NCBI GenBank assembly: GCA_041650055.1
Contig: JBAZLV010000001.1
Coordinates: 62,001-126,000, forward strand
DNA length: 64,000 nucleotides
Direction of reading: 5' to 3'
DNA from: JBAZLV01 sp041650055
GTDB lineage: Bacteria; Nitrospirota; UBA9217
Numbering within the stretch: position 1 is the first letter of the stretch; every line of letters starts with the position of its first letter. Made by a program: the position numbers and the translations under genes. Below are positions 1 through 7,838 of this stretch, piece after piece. Below the pieces are notes generated by a model. It was not told where the DNA came from and ran no database searches. It saw only the letters and a program-made list of their open reading frames with translations.

Positions 1-1454
1 AACGGTTTGGTGTTGGTTGCATAGCGCTTTTGCGTTTCATTGCTGAAATTGATTTTTTTGTCCCTGCTTTGTACGATATCGATGGCATAATTACCGGTTA
101 GCGGTTTACAGCAGTTACTATGGTGTGTCGGTAGGTATCCGCTGCTGTCCGTCAGAATGGAATAGACAAATCCGAGATCATCCCTTACCGTATCCATCAA
201 ATCACGAATATCCGTTTCAAAAAACTTGTCATAGCAGGTTGTGTATTTTTTTATTGCATCTGTGCCGGGAACCTGTTGGTAATTTTTATCAAAAATATTG
301 ATTCCCCGATCAGCGAGGGTTTGAATCTTTTTCTCGAACCGGCGGCGGTATTTCCGAACGCGATCAAGCACGTGCTCAAGGCTATCGTTGCCAATCCGAA
401 CCTGAGCCAGGTTTTCAACCATGTTTTCGGTCAATCGGTTCATAGTCGTTGATATCTGATTTGAATCATTCAAATGGTCAATCACCTTCAGGCTGTGCTC
501 ATAAATATCCTTCACCTGTCGGTTAATTTCGGAATTATTGAGCGAGAGCTCTTCCACGGCAGATGCGGTTTTTGATAGCGAACGTGTATTTTGCTCAAAA
601 TCATTTACCCACGTATCGAAGTGATGAACTGTTTTTGCAATCGTTTGTTTTGATGCAAGCGTGGTATCATTGATATCACTGATTTGTTTCGATGTCTGGT
701 GTACCTGTGTGAGCATATTCGTAATATTGGCTGCTATTTCTTCTGTTGCCCCCTGAACTCGTTCCGCAAGCTTGCGCACTTCATCGGCAACAACAGAAAA
801 TCCCCGGCCCGCTTCCCCGGCACGTGCGGCCTCAATCGCCGCATTCAAAGCGAGAAGATTGGTTTGATACGAAATCTTTTTTATAAGTTGAACAACTTCT
901 TTGATATGTTCTGATTTCTTGCTCAGATCATCGACCGTTGTCATCAATGAAGCCAGCTTTTCCGTTGTTCCTTCAACGTCCTGGTTGATTTCCTGCAGCT
1001 CCTGCCTGGCGCTTTGCGCGGTGTCCAGATGAGCGGTTGTCGTTGATGTAATTTGTTGCGTTGTCTTCGAAATTCCCCCCAGGGCACGGGTGACATTCTC
1101 GCTGGATTTAAAAATAGTTTCTGCAAGCTCTCCCTGGGTCTGAGCGCTGCAATCGGATTCCCTGAGATGTTTTACGGTTTTTGTGGATGATATGCCAATG
1201 GAAATGACGAGTCGTTTCAATTCCTGAAAAACAGCATGCAGTCCATAGTAAGCAACCACATACGAACCGATGCCCATGAGTGTTGCAAGGAGCGGAAAAA
1301 TAATGGTAAGTGTTTGAAGATGCTCAGGGTAATTCTTGATTGCATAGCTATAGCCGACGAGCAAGAGCCATCCCGGAAGAATACAGGCCAGAATTTTTTT
1401 TGGCAACGAATTAAAAATCTTTTTGTCAAGCAGGGTATACAGTGCTTTGAACAT
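1..1454 (-). CDS. Methyl-accepting chemotaxis protein, partial (C-terminus beyond window start)
   Basis: Chemotaxis receptor that would signal to CheA/CheW. I translated the minus strand from the ATG at 1454, preceded by a GAGGAAG ribosome site; about 484 residues are visible without a stop. Two hydrophobic segments (about residues 21-38 and 44-70) are separated by only a few residues, so there is essentially no periplasmic ligand domain. A cytoplasmic coiled-coil region follows, with the signalling hairpin around residues 200-235 (motif ALNAAIEAARAGEAGRGF and VVADEVRKLAERV). After a long helical stretch comes a C-terminal module (about residue 405 on) carrying GYLPTHHSNCCKPLTGN. From memory this resembles a C-terminal PAS/Cache-like domain in some proteobacterial receptors. 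Sensing is therefore probably cytosolic. The assignment to the family is secure; the ligand is unknown. Confidence 0.95.
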   Translation of the reverse strand, partial: MFKALYTLLDKKIFNSLPKKILACILPGWLLLVGYSYAIKNYPEHLQTLTIIFPLLATLMGIGSYVVAYYGLHAVFQELKRLVISIGISSTKTVKHLRESDCSAQTQGELAETIFKSSENVTRALGGISKTTQQITSTTTAHLDTAQSARQELQEINQDVEGTTEKLASLMTTVDDLSKKSEHIKEVVQLIKKISYQTNLLALNAAIEAARAGEAGRGFSVVADEVRKLAERVQGATEEIAANITNMLTQVHQTSKQISDINDTTLASKQTIAKTVHHFDTWVNDFEQNTRSLSKTASAVEELSLNNSEINRQVKDIYEHSLKVIDHLNDSNQISTTMNRLTENMVENLAQVRIGNDSLEHVLDRVRKYRRRFEKKIQTLADRGINIFDKNYQQVPGTDAIKKYTTCYDKFFETDIRDLMDTVRDDLGFVYSILTDSSGYLPTHHSNCCKPLTGNYAIDIVQSRDKKINFSNETQKRYATNTKP

Positions 1455-1571
1455 GCCCACTCTTCTTCCTCTCGACAGAGTAAGGGGGTGAAATCAGGAT
1501 GGATGTTTGGCGTTTACTCCTTTCATATTTATCGGTTTGTTTTTTAATAACTTTAGCACCTTTTGCACATC

Positions 1572-1919
1572 TTAGGCTCCCAGCCATTCAGAATTGTTAT
1601 CGGTTGCGTCAAATCGACTGTCTGTTTTATAAAGCTCATATCTCCCTTGTTGTGCGGCTTGTGCGGTTTTTGCCAAAAGCGCCTGCACCTGTGCTTCATC
1701 CAACGGCTGAAAGCTTTGTGCAGCCTGTAGTGCCTGAATGAGTATTTCCATGGAATCGCATCCCGTGATGACCACGCTGACCGGCAGGTTCATGGCATAG
1801 TGCAGGCATTCAACTGCGGTTACAGTTTTGCTGTCGAGAATAAACGGATTGCCCATGGGTTTCATGGCAAGAGCAGCTATTCCGTTTTTGACAAGCTCTG
1901 GTGTGTCATGTAACCTCTT
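1572..1919 (-). pseudogene. C-terminal remnant of an aldo/keto reductase
   Basis: An open stretch of about 115 codons matches the last third of the 4Fe-4S-lacking or -bearing aldo/keto reductase family: ALAMKPMGNPFILDS, then PVSVVITGCDSMEILIQA, then a tail of the form YELYKTDSRFD ending WLGA. Family members are about 280-370 residues, so the N-terminal two thirds of the TIM barrel, including the catalytic Asp/Tyr/Lys/His tetrad, are missing. In frame, a TGA lies at 1920-1922 and only 36 bp separate the fragment from the hydrogenase protease gene. The first ATG (1865) falls inside a core strand, so independent function is unlikely. It is read as a deletion remnant between the receptor gene and the hydrogenase operon. 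Confidence 0.8.
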
Positions 1920-1955
1920 TCAAAAATTCATTCCCTCTAGCAACATTGTTGATAA

Positions 1956-2423
1956 TTATTTCCAACTTTTGATAAATGTTGTAATTTCAGCAGTAATTTT
2001 TTCTTGAGCTGTTTCAAGCTCAGGTGTCATTTCCGTTCCGTAGGACGTATCCTTTCCCTGGATTCCGGCAATACGCACATCACTTGTTCCCTGAAAAGTC
2101 TGGTATAAATTAAAAACATCATTTAAAGTAAATTCATGGGATGAAAGCTTGCGTTCTTTTGCCTGATAGGTTGCTTCATTGAGTTTAAAGATTTTCAATG
2201 TTCCGGGAGTGAGGTCTGCATCAATGGCATCGATGAGGAAGACCTTTGGATATTCGTTGATGTAATTGATGATATCAAGACCGGCGATCCCGAATTCAAA
2301 AAATACAATGTCGCGCCGTTTGAGCTGTTGTTTGAGTCTCGTCAAAATGTGGATTCCGATCCCGTCATCGCGGCGGGCGGTATTTCCCAGGCCGAGGATG
2401 GCTATTTTAGATGAAGGTGACAT
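1956..2423 (-). CDS. [NiFe]-hydrogenase maturation endopeptidase
   Basis: HyaD/HycI/HoxW-type protease of 155 residues that clips the C-terminal peptide of the hydrogenase large subunit once nickel is inserted. Visible family marks are the N-terminal GLGNTARRDDGIG motif, whose acidic residue is a nickel ligand in the family, and the FLIDAIDAD strand that supplies the second acidic ligand. The start overlaps the end of the large-subunit gene by 17 bp, so the two are translationally coupled, and it is the last gene of the hydrogenase operon. The likely substrate is the neighbouring alpha subunit, which still carries a C-terminal extension after DPCISCSTH. No other maturation genes (hypA-F) are in the window. 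Confidence 0.93.
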   Translation of the reverse strand: MSPSSKIAILGLGNTARRDDGIGIHILTRLKQQLKRRDIVFFEFGIAGLDIINYINEYPKVFLIDAIDADLTPGTLKIFKLNEATYQAKERKLSSHEFTLNDVFNLYQTFQGTSDVRIAGIQGKDTSYGTEMTPELETAQEKITAEITTFIKSWK

Positions 2424-3747
2424 TCAGTATATGGGTTGAGCAGGAGATGCACGGATCATACGCACGAGCCAGCATTTCCAGGGTTTGGGTTATTTGTTCC
2501 GCGTTTTGCGTTTCGATTATCTCAGGGATAATTTTTTTCATATCCGCTTCAAGATTGTTAATGTTCTGGTTTGTAGGAATGATGCAATTGGCATCTGTGA
2601 TAATACCGCCATTATTAACCGTGTAATCGTGAATCAGAAGGCCGCGCGGCACTTCCACAGCACCCACGCCAGAACCTGCCTTGGTCTGAATGGGCCACTG
2701 ATCCCGCTTGGGGAACATTCTTCTCAAAACAGCCTCTTCGTTGATCCCATCGCTTATAATTTTTTCCACCAGGGAAATGGATTCTTCCAGGCAATGGCCC
2801 CATTCAACCACTTGGGCAACGGTGTTCAGGAATGGATTGTTACACGGCCGTTGAAGACCCAGGTAATCAGCGGCCTGACGCCCCATCAGATTCAGCTGTT
2901 CGCCGTTTAAATTGAAACGTGCGAGCGCGCCGACCATGTAAGGATGCTCACTTACCGTTGCATATTTTGCCGGAGAATAGGGGCGAACCTCTTCGATAAG
3001 AAAATTCCTGTATTCTGATGCATCTATCGATGCTTCCCCATTGAGATTAATTTCACCATCATACAATGCATATTCATCAGGACTCGAGAGCGCTACAAAG
3101 CGGGTTTTGCGCTCAAAGTCCGGGAATTCGAGCGACTTGAACAAGGCAAGTGTTTCATCGTAATCAGCCCGTGCTTCAAGCATCAGGCGGTGCAGCTTTT
3201 TCATATCTCCTTTATGCGGAATTTTGGTGACTCCGCCGAGGACAAACGAGATCGGATGCGTATGTCTGCCGGCAAGAATTTCACATGCGGTGATTGAAAC
3301 TTTTTTCATGCGAAATGCGCGTTCAACGACCTTGGTATGTGTTTTCATGAGCGGCAGAATGCTCGGGACTCCAAGCAGGTCGGGTGCGGCCAGCACATAC
3401 GCATGCAAAATATGGCTATCCATCAGCTCTTGATACAGCAGCAGTTTTCGGAGCATGATCGTGTCTTCGTGCGGCTCTATTCCGATTGCCCGTTCAGCAG
3501 CCTTCAAGGATGCAAGGGAATGTCCGCATGCACAGATGCCGCAGATCCGTGACATGAGATGCTGGGCTTCATGCACGAGGCGTCCCCGGAGCATGGTTTC
3601 AAAAAAACGCGGCGTCTCGATGACCTTGAACTTGCATTCCTTCAGTGCTCCGTTTTGGACGTCGACGATGATATCGCCATGGCCTTCCACGCGCGTAAGG
3701 AAATGTACATTAACCTTGAGGTTCTGGTTTTGCAAAGTCTCTTGCAT
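2407..3747 (-). CDS. hydA: Group 3b [NiFe] hydrogenase, alpha (large, catalytic) subunit
   Basis: The nickel-iron catalytic subunit, 446 residues. The N-terminal L1 motif reads RVEGHGD (about residues 19-25) and RICGICACGHS (about 66-76). The C-terminal L2 motif is DPCISCSTH followed by the short tail ILNVTFI, which the protease should remove. These four cysteines bind the NiFe(CN)2CO centre. The combination with beta, gamma and delta subunits upstream defines the soluble NADP-linked sulfhydrogenase type known from Pyrococcus and many bacteria. The ATG at 3747 is preceded by an AAGGCG site and lies 38 bp inside the delta gene. An intact cysteine set argues for an active enzyme. Confidence 0.96.
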   Translation of the reverse strand: MQETLQNQNLKVNVHFLTRVEGHGDIIVDVQNGALKECKFKVIETPRFFETMLRGRLVHEAQHLMSRICGICACGHSLASLKAAERAIGIEPHEDTIMLRKLLLYQELMDSHILHAYVLAAPDLLGVPSILPLMKTHTKVVERAFRMKKVSITACEILAGRHTHPISFVLGGVTKIPHKGDMKKLHRLMLEARADYDETLALFKSLEFPDFERKTRFVALSSPDEYALYDGEINLNGEASIDASEYRNFLIEEVRPYSPAKYATVSEHPYMVGALARFNLNGEQLNLMGRQAADYLGLQRPCNNPFLNTVAQVVEWGHCLEESISLVEKIISDGINEEAVLRRMFPKRDQWPIQTKAGSGVGAVEVPRGLLIHDYTVNNGGIITDANCIIPTNQNINNLEADMKKIIPEIIETQNAEQITQTLEMLARAYDPCISCSTHILNVTFI

Positions 3748-4495
3748 ATTTCGCCTTTTCTTTTTTTGATTGGCAATAGAGGTTGAATTTGTCCAAAATT
3801 TCTTCAGCGGTCAGTCCGAATCGCTCCAGAATGTCACGCTGCGCGTCTGTTGCCGGGTTGTCAATCAATCCCCGGCAGCCGACACACACACTGCCATGAT
3901 TGATCATCCAGGAATTGCAGCCTGCCCGAGTTATCGGACCGAGACAGAATTCATTTTTTAAATACACACATTCGTTTTCATTCGCTTTGCATTCCACGCA
4001 TACCGGATACGCAGGCGGCTTATACGGTTTCCCGGCAAGAATCGCCTTGACCGCAGTTAGGAATTCCGGTCCATAGATGGGGCATCCATGAATGTAGTAA
4101 TCTATTCGCACGACTTCATCGACCGGTTTGGCATCAAACGAATCCTGCGCAGGATCGATGGAGCCATACACGATCTTCTTCTGTTCGCCGAGGGATTTGA
4201 GATTTTTAAGGTTATTCACGCCGCCGATTGTTGCACACGCACCGAGTGCAACCGTGATCTGCGCACGGGCAGAGAGGTATTTAATCCGATCTTCATCATG
4301 CCGGGAGGCAACGCTTCCCTCGAGAAAGATGACATCATAATTCGGATCATGTTCGCTCATAATTTCTCGAAAACTTACGATCTCCATGACATCAGCCAGT
4401 TCCATAAATGTTTGCCCGAGATTGGCAACTTCCAACTGGCAGCCTTCGCAATCGGTAAAAGAAAAAAACGCAGCGCGAAGTTTAGGCCTGGACAT
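3710..4495 (-). CDS. hydD: Group 3b [NiFe] hydrogenase, delta (small) subunit
   Basis: Small subunit of 261 residues that relays electrons from the NiFe site through 4Fe-4S clusters. I chose the ATG at 4495 (MSRPKLRAAFF) because homologues begin there; an in-frame ATG at 4567 would add 24 residues with no family resemblance. Cluster ligands seen are DCEGCQ near the N-terminus, GACATIGGVNN, HGCPIYGPE, a cysteine-rich CVECKANENEC segment, and CVGCRG near the C-terminus. The start lies 14 bp inside the end of the gamma gene and the end overlaps the alpha gene by 38 bp, which suggests tight translational coupling and a 1:1 complex. Confidence 0.93.
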   Translation of the reverse strand: MSRPKLRAAFFSFTDCEGCQLEVANLGQTFMELADVMEIVSFREIMSEHDPNYDVIFLEGSVASRHDEDRIKYLSARAQITVALGACATIGGVNNLKNLKSLGEQKKIVYGSIDPAQDSFDAKPVDEVVRIDYYIHGCPIYGPEFLTAVKAILAGKPYKPPAYPVCVECKANENECVYLKNEFCLGPITRAGCNSWMINHGSVCVGCRGLIDNPATDAQRDILERFGLTAEEILDKFNLYCQSKKEKAKYARDFAKPEPQG

Positions 4496-5369
4496 GGCAT
4501 TCTCCTTCCATGCATTCACCTTCAAGAGCGCGAAGCTGGTCCAGCGTGAATACCGGACCGGATGCACAGACGTAGGTGCCCTTGATCAGACAGTGGCCGC
4601 ATCTGCCAAGCCCACATCGCATGTTCCGTTCGAGCGACATGATAATCTGATGCTCAGGAACCTTTTTCTTGAGCAGCTCAGCAACTACGTATTTATACAT
4701 GATGGGGGGGCCGACGATAACTGCATACGTTCGCCACGGATTCAGTTCAACCGATGGGATGAGCGTCGTGATCACACCCACGTTTCCCTTCCAATCAGGA
4801 TCCGCTTTATCTACCGTGCACTGCAACAGAATATCCGCCCGTCTTTGCCAATCAGTGATTTCATCGCCATAGAGCATATCGTGCGGTGTTTTGCAGCCCA
4901 ACAGGATCCGGACTTCTCCAAAGTCCTTTCTCTTATTCATGATGTAATGAATGAGCGAACGAAGCGGCACGATACCCAGGCCGCCGGCCACGATCAGAAT
5001 ATTACCTCCAAGCATTTTTTCGAGCGGGTAGCCGTTGCCATACGGGCCTCGTATTCCGATAATGGAACCAGCCTCAAGCCGGTGCAATGCATCCGTCACA
5101 ATGCCGCCGGGAATGCGCCGGACGGTCAGGTCAAAGTAATCCTGCTCAGTAGGAGAAGAACAGATCGAAAGCGGCGCCTCGCCAAAACCGAATAGAGAAA
5201 CCTGAACAAACTGGCCAGGCCGGTGTCCGAGCGGTTTTTTGTTCTCAAGCTCGATGCGAAGCAGCTTTTCAAATTGTGTATATAAACGGGTTTTAATAAT
5301 GCGGGCCTTCATGGGACGATACGGAGATACATCCCGAACTGTTCCTGAAATAATATCTCGAAAGCTCAT
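4482..5369 (-). CDS. hydG: Group 3b hydrogenase, gamma subunit (FAD/NAD(P)-binding reductase)
   Basis: Ferredoxin-NADP reductase-like flavoprotein of 295 residues that passes electrons between the hydrogenase clusters and NAD(P). The N-terminal barrel binds FAD (PGQFVQVSLFGFGEAPLSIC region), the middle Rossmann domain begins ILIVAGGLGIVPLRSL, and a C-terminal CGLGRCGHC plus a following cysteine form the 2Fe-2S site seen in dihydroorotate dehydrogenase B and sulfhydrogenase gamma subunits. It starts on the ATG overlapping the beta stop (ATGA-type junction at 5366-5369). The same fold occurs in asrB of sulfite reductase, but the flanking NiFe subunits settle the assignment. Confidence 0.93.
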   Translation of the reverse strand: MSFRDIISGTVRDVSPYRPMKARIIKTRLYTQFEKLLRIELENKKPLGHRPGQFVQVSLFGFGEAPLSICSSPTEQDYFDLTVRRIPGGIVTDALHRLEAGSIIGIRGPYGNGYPLEKMLGGNILIVAGGLGIVPLRSLIHYIMNKRKDFGEVRILLGCKTPHDMLYGDEITDWQRRADILLQCTVDKADPDWKGNVGVITTLIPSVELNPWRTYAVIVGPPIMYKYVVAELLKKKVPEHQIIMSLERNMRCGLGRCGHCLIKGTYVCASGPVFTLDQLRALEGECMEGECHVQA

Positions 5370-6403
5370 GATCGTCTCCGTTCAGCGAGCAAGGAATTAA
5401 CCGTCTCGATTAAAATAATTCCCGCCATACATGTCCGTGAGCATCTGCCGCACCCGATGCAGAAATATTTATTGTATTTTTCAAGCGGATACTTAAATTT
5501 GCGGTAATAGCGGTGGCGCTGGCGCGGGCCGCGGCCGGCACGGAAATCCTGGCCTCCGGCGACTTTTGCGAAATCATCCATCTGGCAGTAATTCCAGATA
5601 CGGTAACGTTTTCCCTTGTTCATATCCAGAGAGAGTTCGTCAATAATGTCATGGCAGTAACAGGTAGGGCAGACCGCAGTACAATTGGTGCATCCCACAC
5701 ACCGTTTGCCGACATCGTTCCACACATCGCTGAAGAATCCTTCATCAAACGCCTTGTCTACCGCGCTGATATCTTCATCAAATTCCACATGAAACCGTTT
5801 CATTTTTTCTTCCCGAGCCTTTGTGAGTTCGTCCCGGTCCGATGCATTCATTTCCCGAATATAATCATGCCCGGTAATCAGATCTTCTCCTTTTTCCGAT
5901 CTGATATGCAATGCATAGCGGCTACCCATGTCAGTCAATAAAAGATCATAGCCACTTTGATAGACATGTGTCCCCACGGCAGCACACGACGCGAACCGAT
6001 CACAATAATCCATACACTCCATACCAATAATGGTTATTGCTTCCTTCATTTCCTGATAATAGGAATCAACCGGTTCTTCACCAAAAACTACATCCAAGCA
6101 TTGAATGCCTGCAATGTCGCACGTTTGAACACCAAAAAGAATGTACTTACCGGGTTCAGGCCTTTTCTTTGTAACGCCGAACGGTTCCCGTGAAAATTCA
6201 AACAAAAGTTCTTTTTGCGGCAGATAAAATTTTTTCGGCGACAAAATGGTGGGTGTATGGTGAAGAGAAACATCGTCAAAAGAATCAGCGCGATCGAAAA
6301 CAAATAGGTAACCTCGTTTTTGAGGAGCATATACCATGCCTTTGTGCTGCAGCGAATCAAACCACTGATTCAGATTATTTTTTTCGATGACTCCGTATTG
6401 CAT
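5366..6403 (-). CDS. hydB: Group 3b hydrogenase, beta subunit (iron-sulfur)
   Basis: Iron-sulfur electron-transfer subunit of 345 residues, related to AsrA of anaerobic sulfite reductase and to sulfhydrogenase HydB. Two ferredoxin-like clusters are visible near the C-terminus, CVGCTNCTAVCPTCYC and CIGCGRCSRTCMAG. The start is set at 6403 because a GGAGG site sits five bases upstream; an in-frame upstream ATG at 6448 (MSKCYTLNRKVF) lacks both a ribosome site and family resemblance. It is the first gene of the operon, so its upstream region carries the promoter. An IS256-family element now lies 79 bp beyond the start codon. Confidence 0.9.
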   Translation of the reverse strand: MQYGVIEKNNLNQWFDSLQHKGMVYAPQKRGYLFVFDRADSFDDVSLHHTPTILSPKKFYLPQKELLFEFSREPFGVTKKRPEPGKYILFGVQTCDIAGIQCLDVVFGEEPVDSYYQEMKEAITIIGMECMDYCDRFASCAAVGTHVYQSGYDLLLTDMGSRYALHIRSEKGEDLITGHDYIREMNASDRDELTKAREEKMKRFHVEFDEDISAVDKAFDEGFFSDVWNDVGKRCVGCTNCTAVCPTCYCHDIIDELSLDMNKGKRYRIWNYCQMDDFAKVAGGQDFRAGRGPRQRHRYYRKFKYPLEKYNKYFCIGCGRCSRTCMAGIILIETVNSLLAERRRS

Positions 6404-6482
6404 GTATCCTCCAAAAACCTTCCTGTTCAAAGTATAACACTTACTCATTTTTAAAATATTCTCATATACTCCTTTCGTTGTA

Positions 6483-6490
6483 TGTTGGTT
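6483..6490. repeat. Target-site duplication, left copy
   Basis: The octamer TGTTGGTT flanks the left terminal inverted repeat and is repeated exactly at 7785-7792. Eight-base duplications are typical of IS256-family insertion. Confidence 0.9.
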
Positions 6491-7784
6491 GGTCGCGTCA
6501 ATACTTTTGTGTAAATTCTAGTAAAGGCATAGTTCGCCAGTTGCTGTTGAGACGATTGAAAACGGCATAGACAACCCGTTCAATACTTGCATCATTATTA
6601 AAGCAACTCATTGGTCTTGTCCGTCTGCGTACTTCCCTGAATGATCGTTCGATTACATTCGTTGTCCTGACCTTCTTCCAGATTGTGGGAGGACAACAAT
6701 AGAAGTTCAGCAATTCCTCTAAATCTTTCTCGATGCAGGTGACTGCCTTTGGAGCGGTCTTTCTCCAAGCTTTTGACCACTCCTGCCAAGCCCGGATGGC
6801 TTCTCGCCGATTCTTAGAGCTGTAAATTATCCGTGCCCCCTTGATACACTCCTCCTGTTGACTTTTTTTCAGTACATCCGAAACATTCCTGAGCTTATGC
6901 GCCCAGCACCGTTGTCGCTTCGTTCCGGAATAAACTATGTCTACCGCATTCTCCAACCCGGCGTTGCCATCGGTAACGACAAGGCCTAAAGCCTCCCCCG
7001 TTAATCCCCGTTCGTAAAGTCGATTAAGAAATCCCATCCACGTGCTCTCGCTTTCCTGTTTGACTACTTGAAAATCAATGAGTTCCCGTACACCGTCCAT
7101 GCGAATTCCGTAAGCTGCCAAAACGGTCTTCTTCTTTGCACCGAATCCTGTCCGGGTTTTGAGTACGATCGCATCTAAGAACAAGTACAGATACTCATCG
7201 TTCAAGGGTCGGGAATGATACCGTTTAACCTCGATATCGAGGCTTTTTGCAATATTGGATACCGTCTGGGCACTGATATCTACTCCGAGGAGGGGATACA
7301 ACGCTTGCCCAGTTAACCGGGTTGATGCTCCATAGAGAAAAATGTTCAAGAGCGCCCGATCCACATCCGGTGTTCGCTGCTTATACCGGGCAATAATCTC
7401 GCTTTTGTATCGAATACCCCTCAAACGAGGCATCCGCAATCTTAACCGTCCTTCCTTAAGCAGAATATAACGATTCCAGTAGCCGTTACGGTACGAACTC
7501 TCATTGCGGCGTCGTTCATACGACTCCCGGCAAAGAAATTGAGTACGTTCTACCTCCAAGGCTTCATTGAGCAGCTTGGTTTTAAGATGCTTTCCGTCAC
7601 GATCAAATGATTCCCACCGATCAATAAAAGAGCTCTTGTACTCTTTGCGTAAATCTGCTACTTTCAAATCGGGTAATTCTTTTACCCACATGGGTGTATC
7701 CTCCTGTTCCTATTTAGGGTCGCAAACTGGAGAATACACCCTTTTTTTACTATTTTAAATTTACACAGAGAAGTTTACACTACC
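6491..7784 (-). mobile_element. IS256-family insertion sequence, intact, 1294 bp
   Basis: The element runs from the left terminal repeat (6491-6517, beginning GGTCGCGTCAAT) to the right repeat (7758-7784, ending ACACTACC). The repeats are 27 bp and imperfect: the inner ten bases AATTTACACA match exactly and the outer part matches partly. A single transposase gene fills the element. Flanking TGTTGGTT octamers are identical, so the insertion is simple and probably recent. It separates the hydrogenase operon from recG, which are transcribed divergently. Confidence 0.92.
6498..7691 (-). CDS. IS256-family transposase
   Basis: Mutator-type DDE transposase of 397 residues, the usual length for the family. 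The catalytic acids are placed at LFLDAIVLK (first Asp), GLVVTDGNAGLENAV (second Asp), and TNVIERSFREVRRRT (Glu), with the cysteine-containing KRQRCWAHKLRNV between the second Asp and the Glu as expected. No frameshift or internal stop is seen, so it should be active. The gene starts about 70 bp inside the right terminal repeat, and its stop at 6498 lies inside the left terminal repeat (6491-6517). Confidence 0.96.
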   Translation of the reverse strand: MWVKELPDLKVADLRKEYKSSFIDRWESFDRDGKHLKTKLLNEALEVERTQFLCRESYERRRNESSYRNGYWNRYILLKEGRLRLRMPRLRGIRYKSEIIARYKQRTPDVDRALLNIFLYGASTRLTGQALYPLLGVDISAQTVSNIAKSLDIEVKRYHSRPLNDEYLYLFLDAIVLKTRTGFGAKKKTVLAAYGIRMDGVRELIDFQVVKQESESTWMGFLNRLYERGLTGEALGLVVTDGNAGLENAVDIVYSGTKRQRCWAHKLRNVSDVLKKSQQEECIKGARIIYSSKNRREAIRAWQEWSKAWRKTAPKAVTCIEKDLEELLNFYCCPPTIWKKVRTTNVIERSFREVRRRTRPMSCFNNDASIERVVYAVFNRLNSNWRTMPLLEFTQKY

Positions 7785-7792
7785 TGTTGGTT
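7785..7792. repeat. Target-site duplication, right copy
   Basis: TGTTGGTT, identical to 6483-6490, directly abutting the right terminal repeat of the IS256-family element. Confidence 0.9.
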
Positions 7793-7838
7793 CTTTTACT
7801 CGACAAACGAAGGGAAATATTCTACTATTGAATTCGCC

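Noticed and set aside
4386..5195. Plus-strand open frame of 269 codons across the hydrogenase gamma and delta genes
   Set aside because: It is antisense to two clearly conserved subunits and shows no family resemblance.
6491..6503. Outward-facing promoter from the IS left end into hydB
   Set aside because: TTGACG is present near the end in the right direction, but no -10-like hexamer lies 16-18 bases away across the junction.
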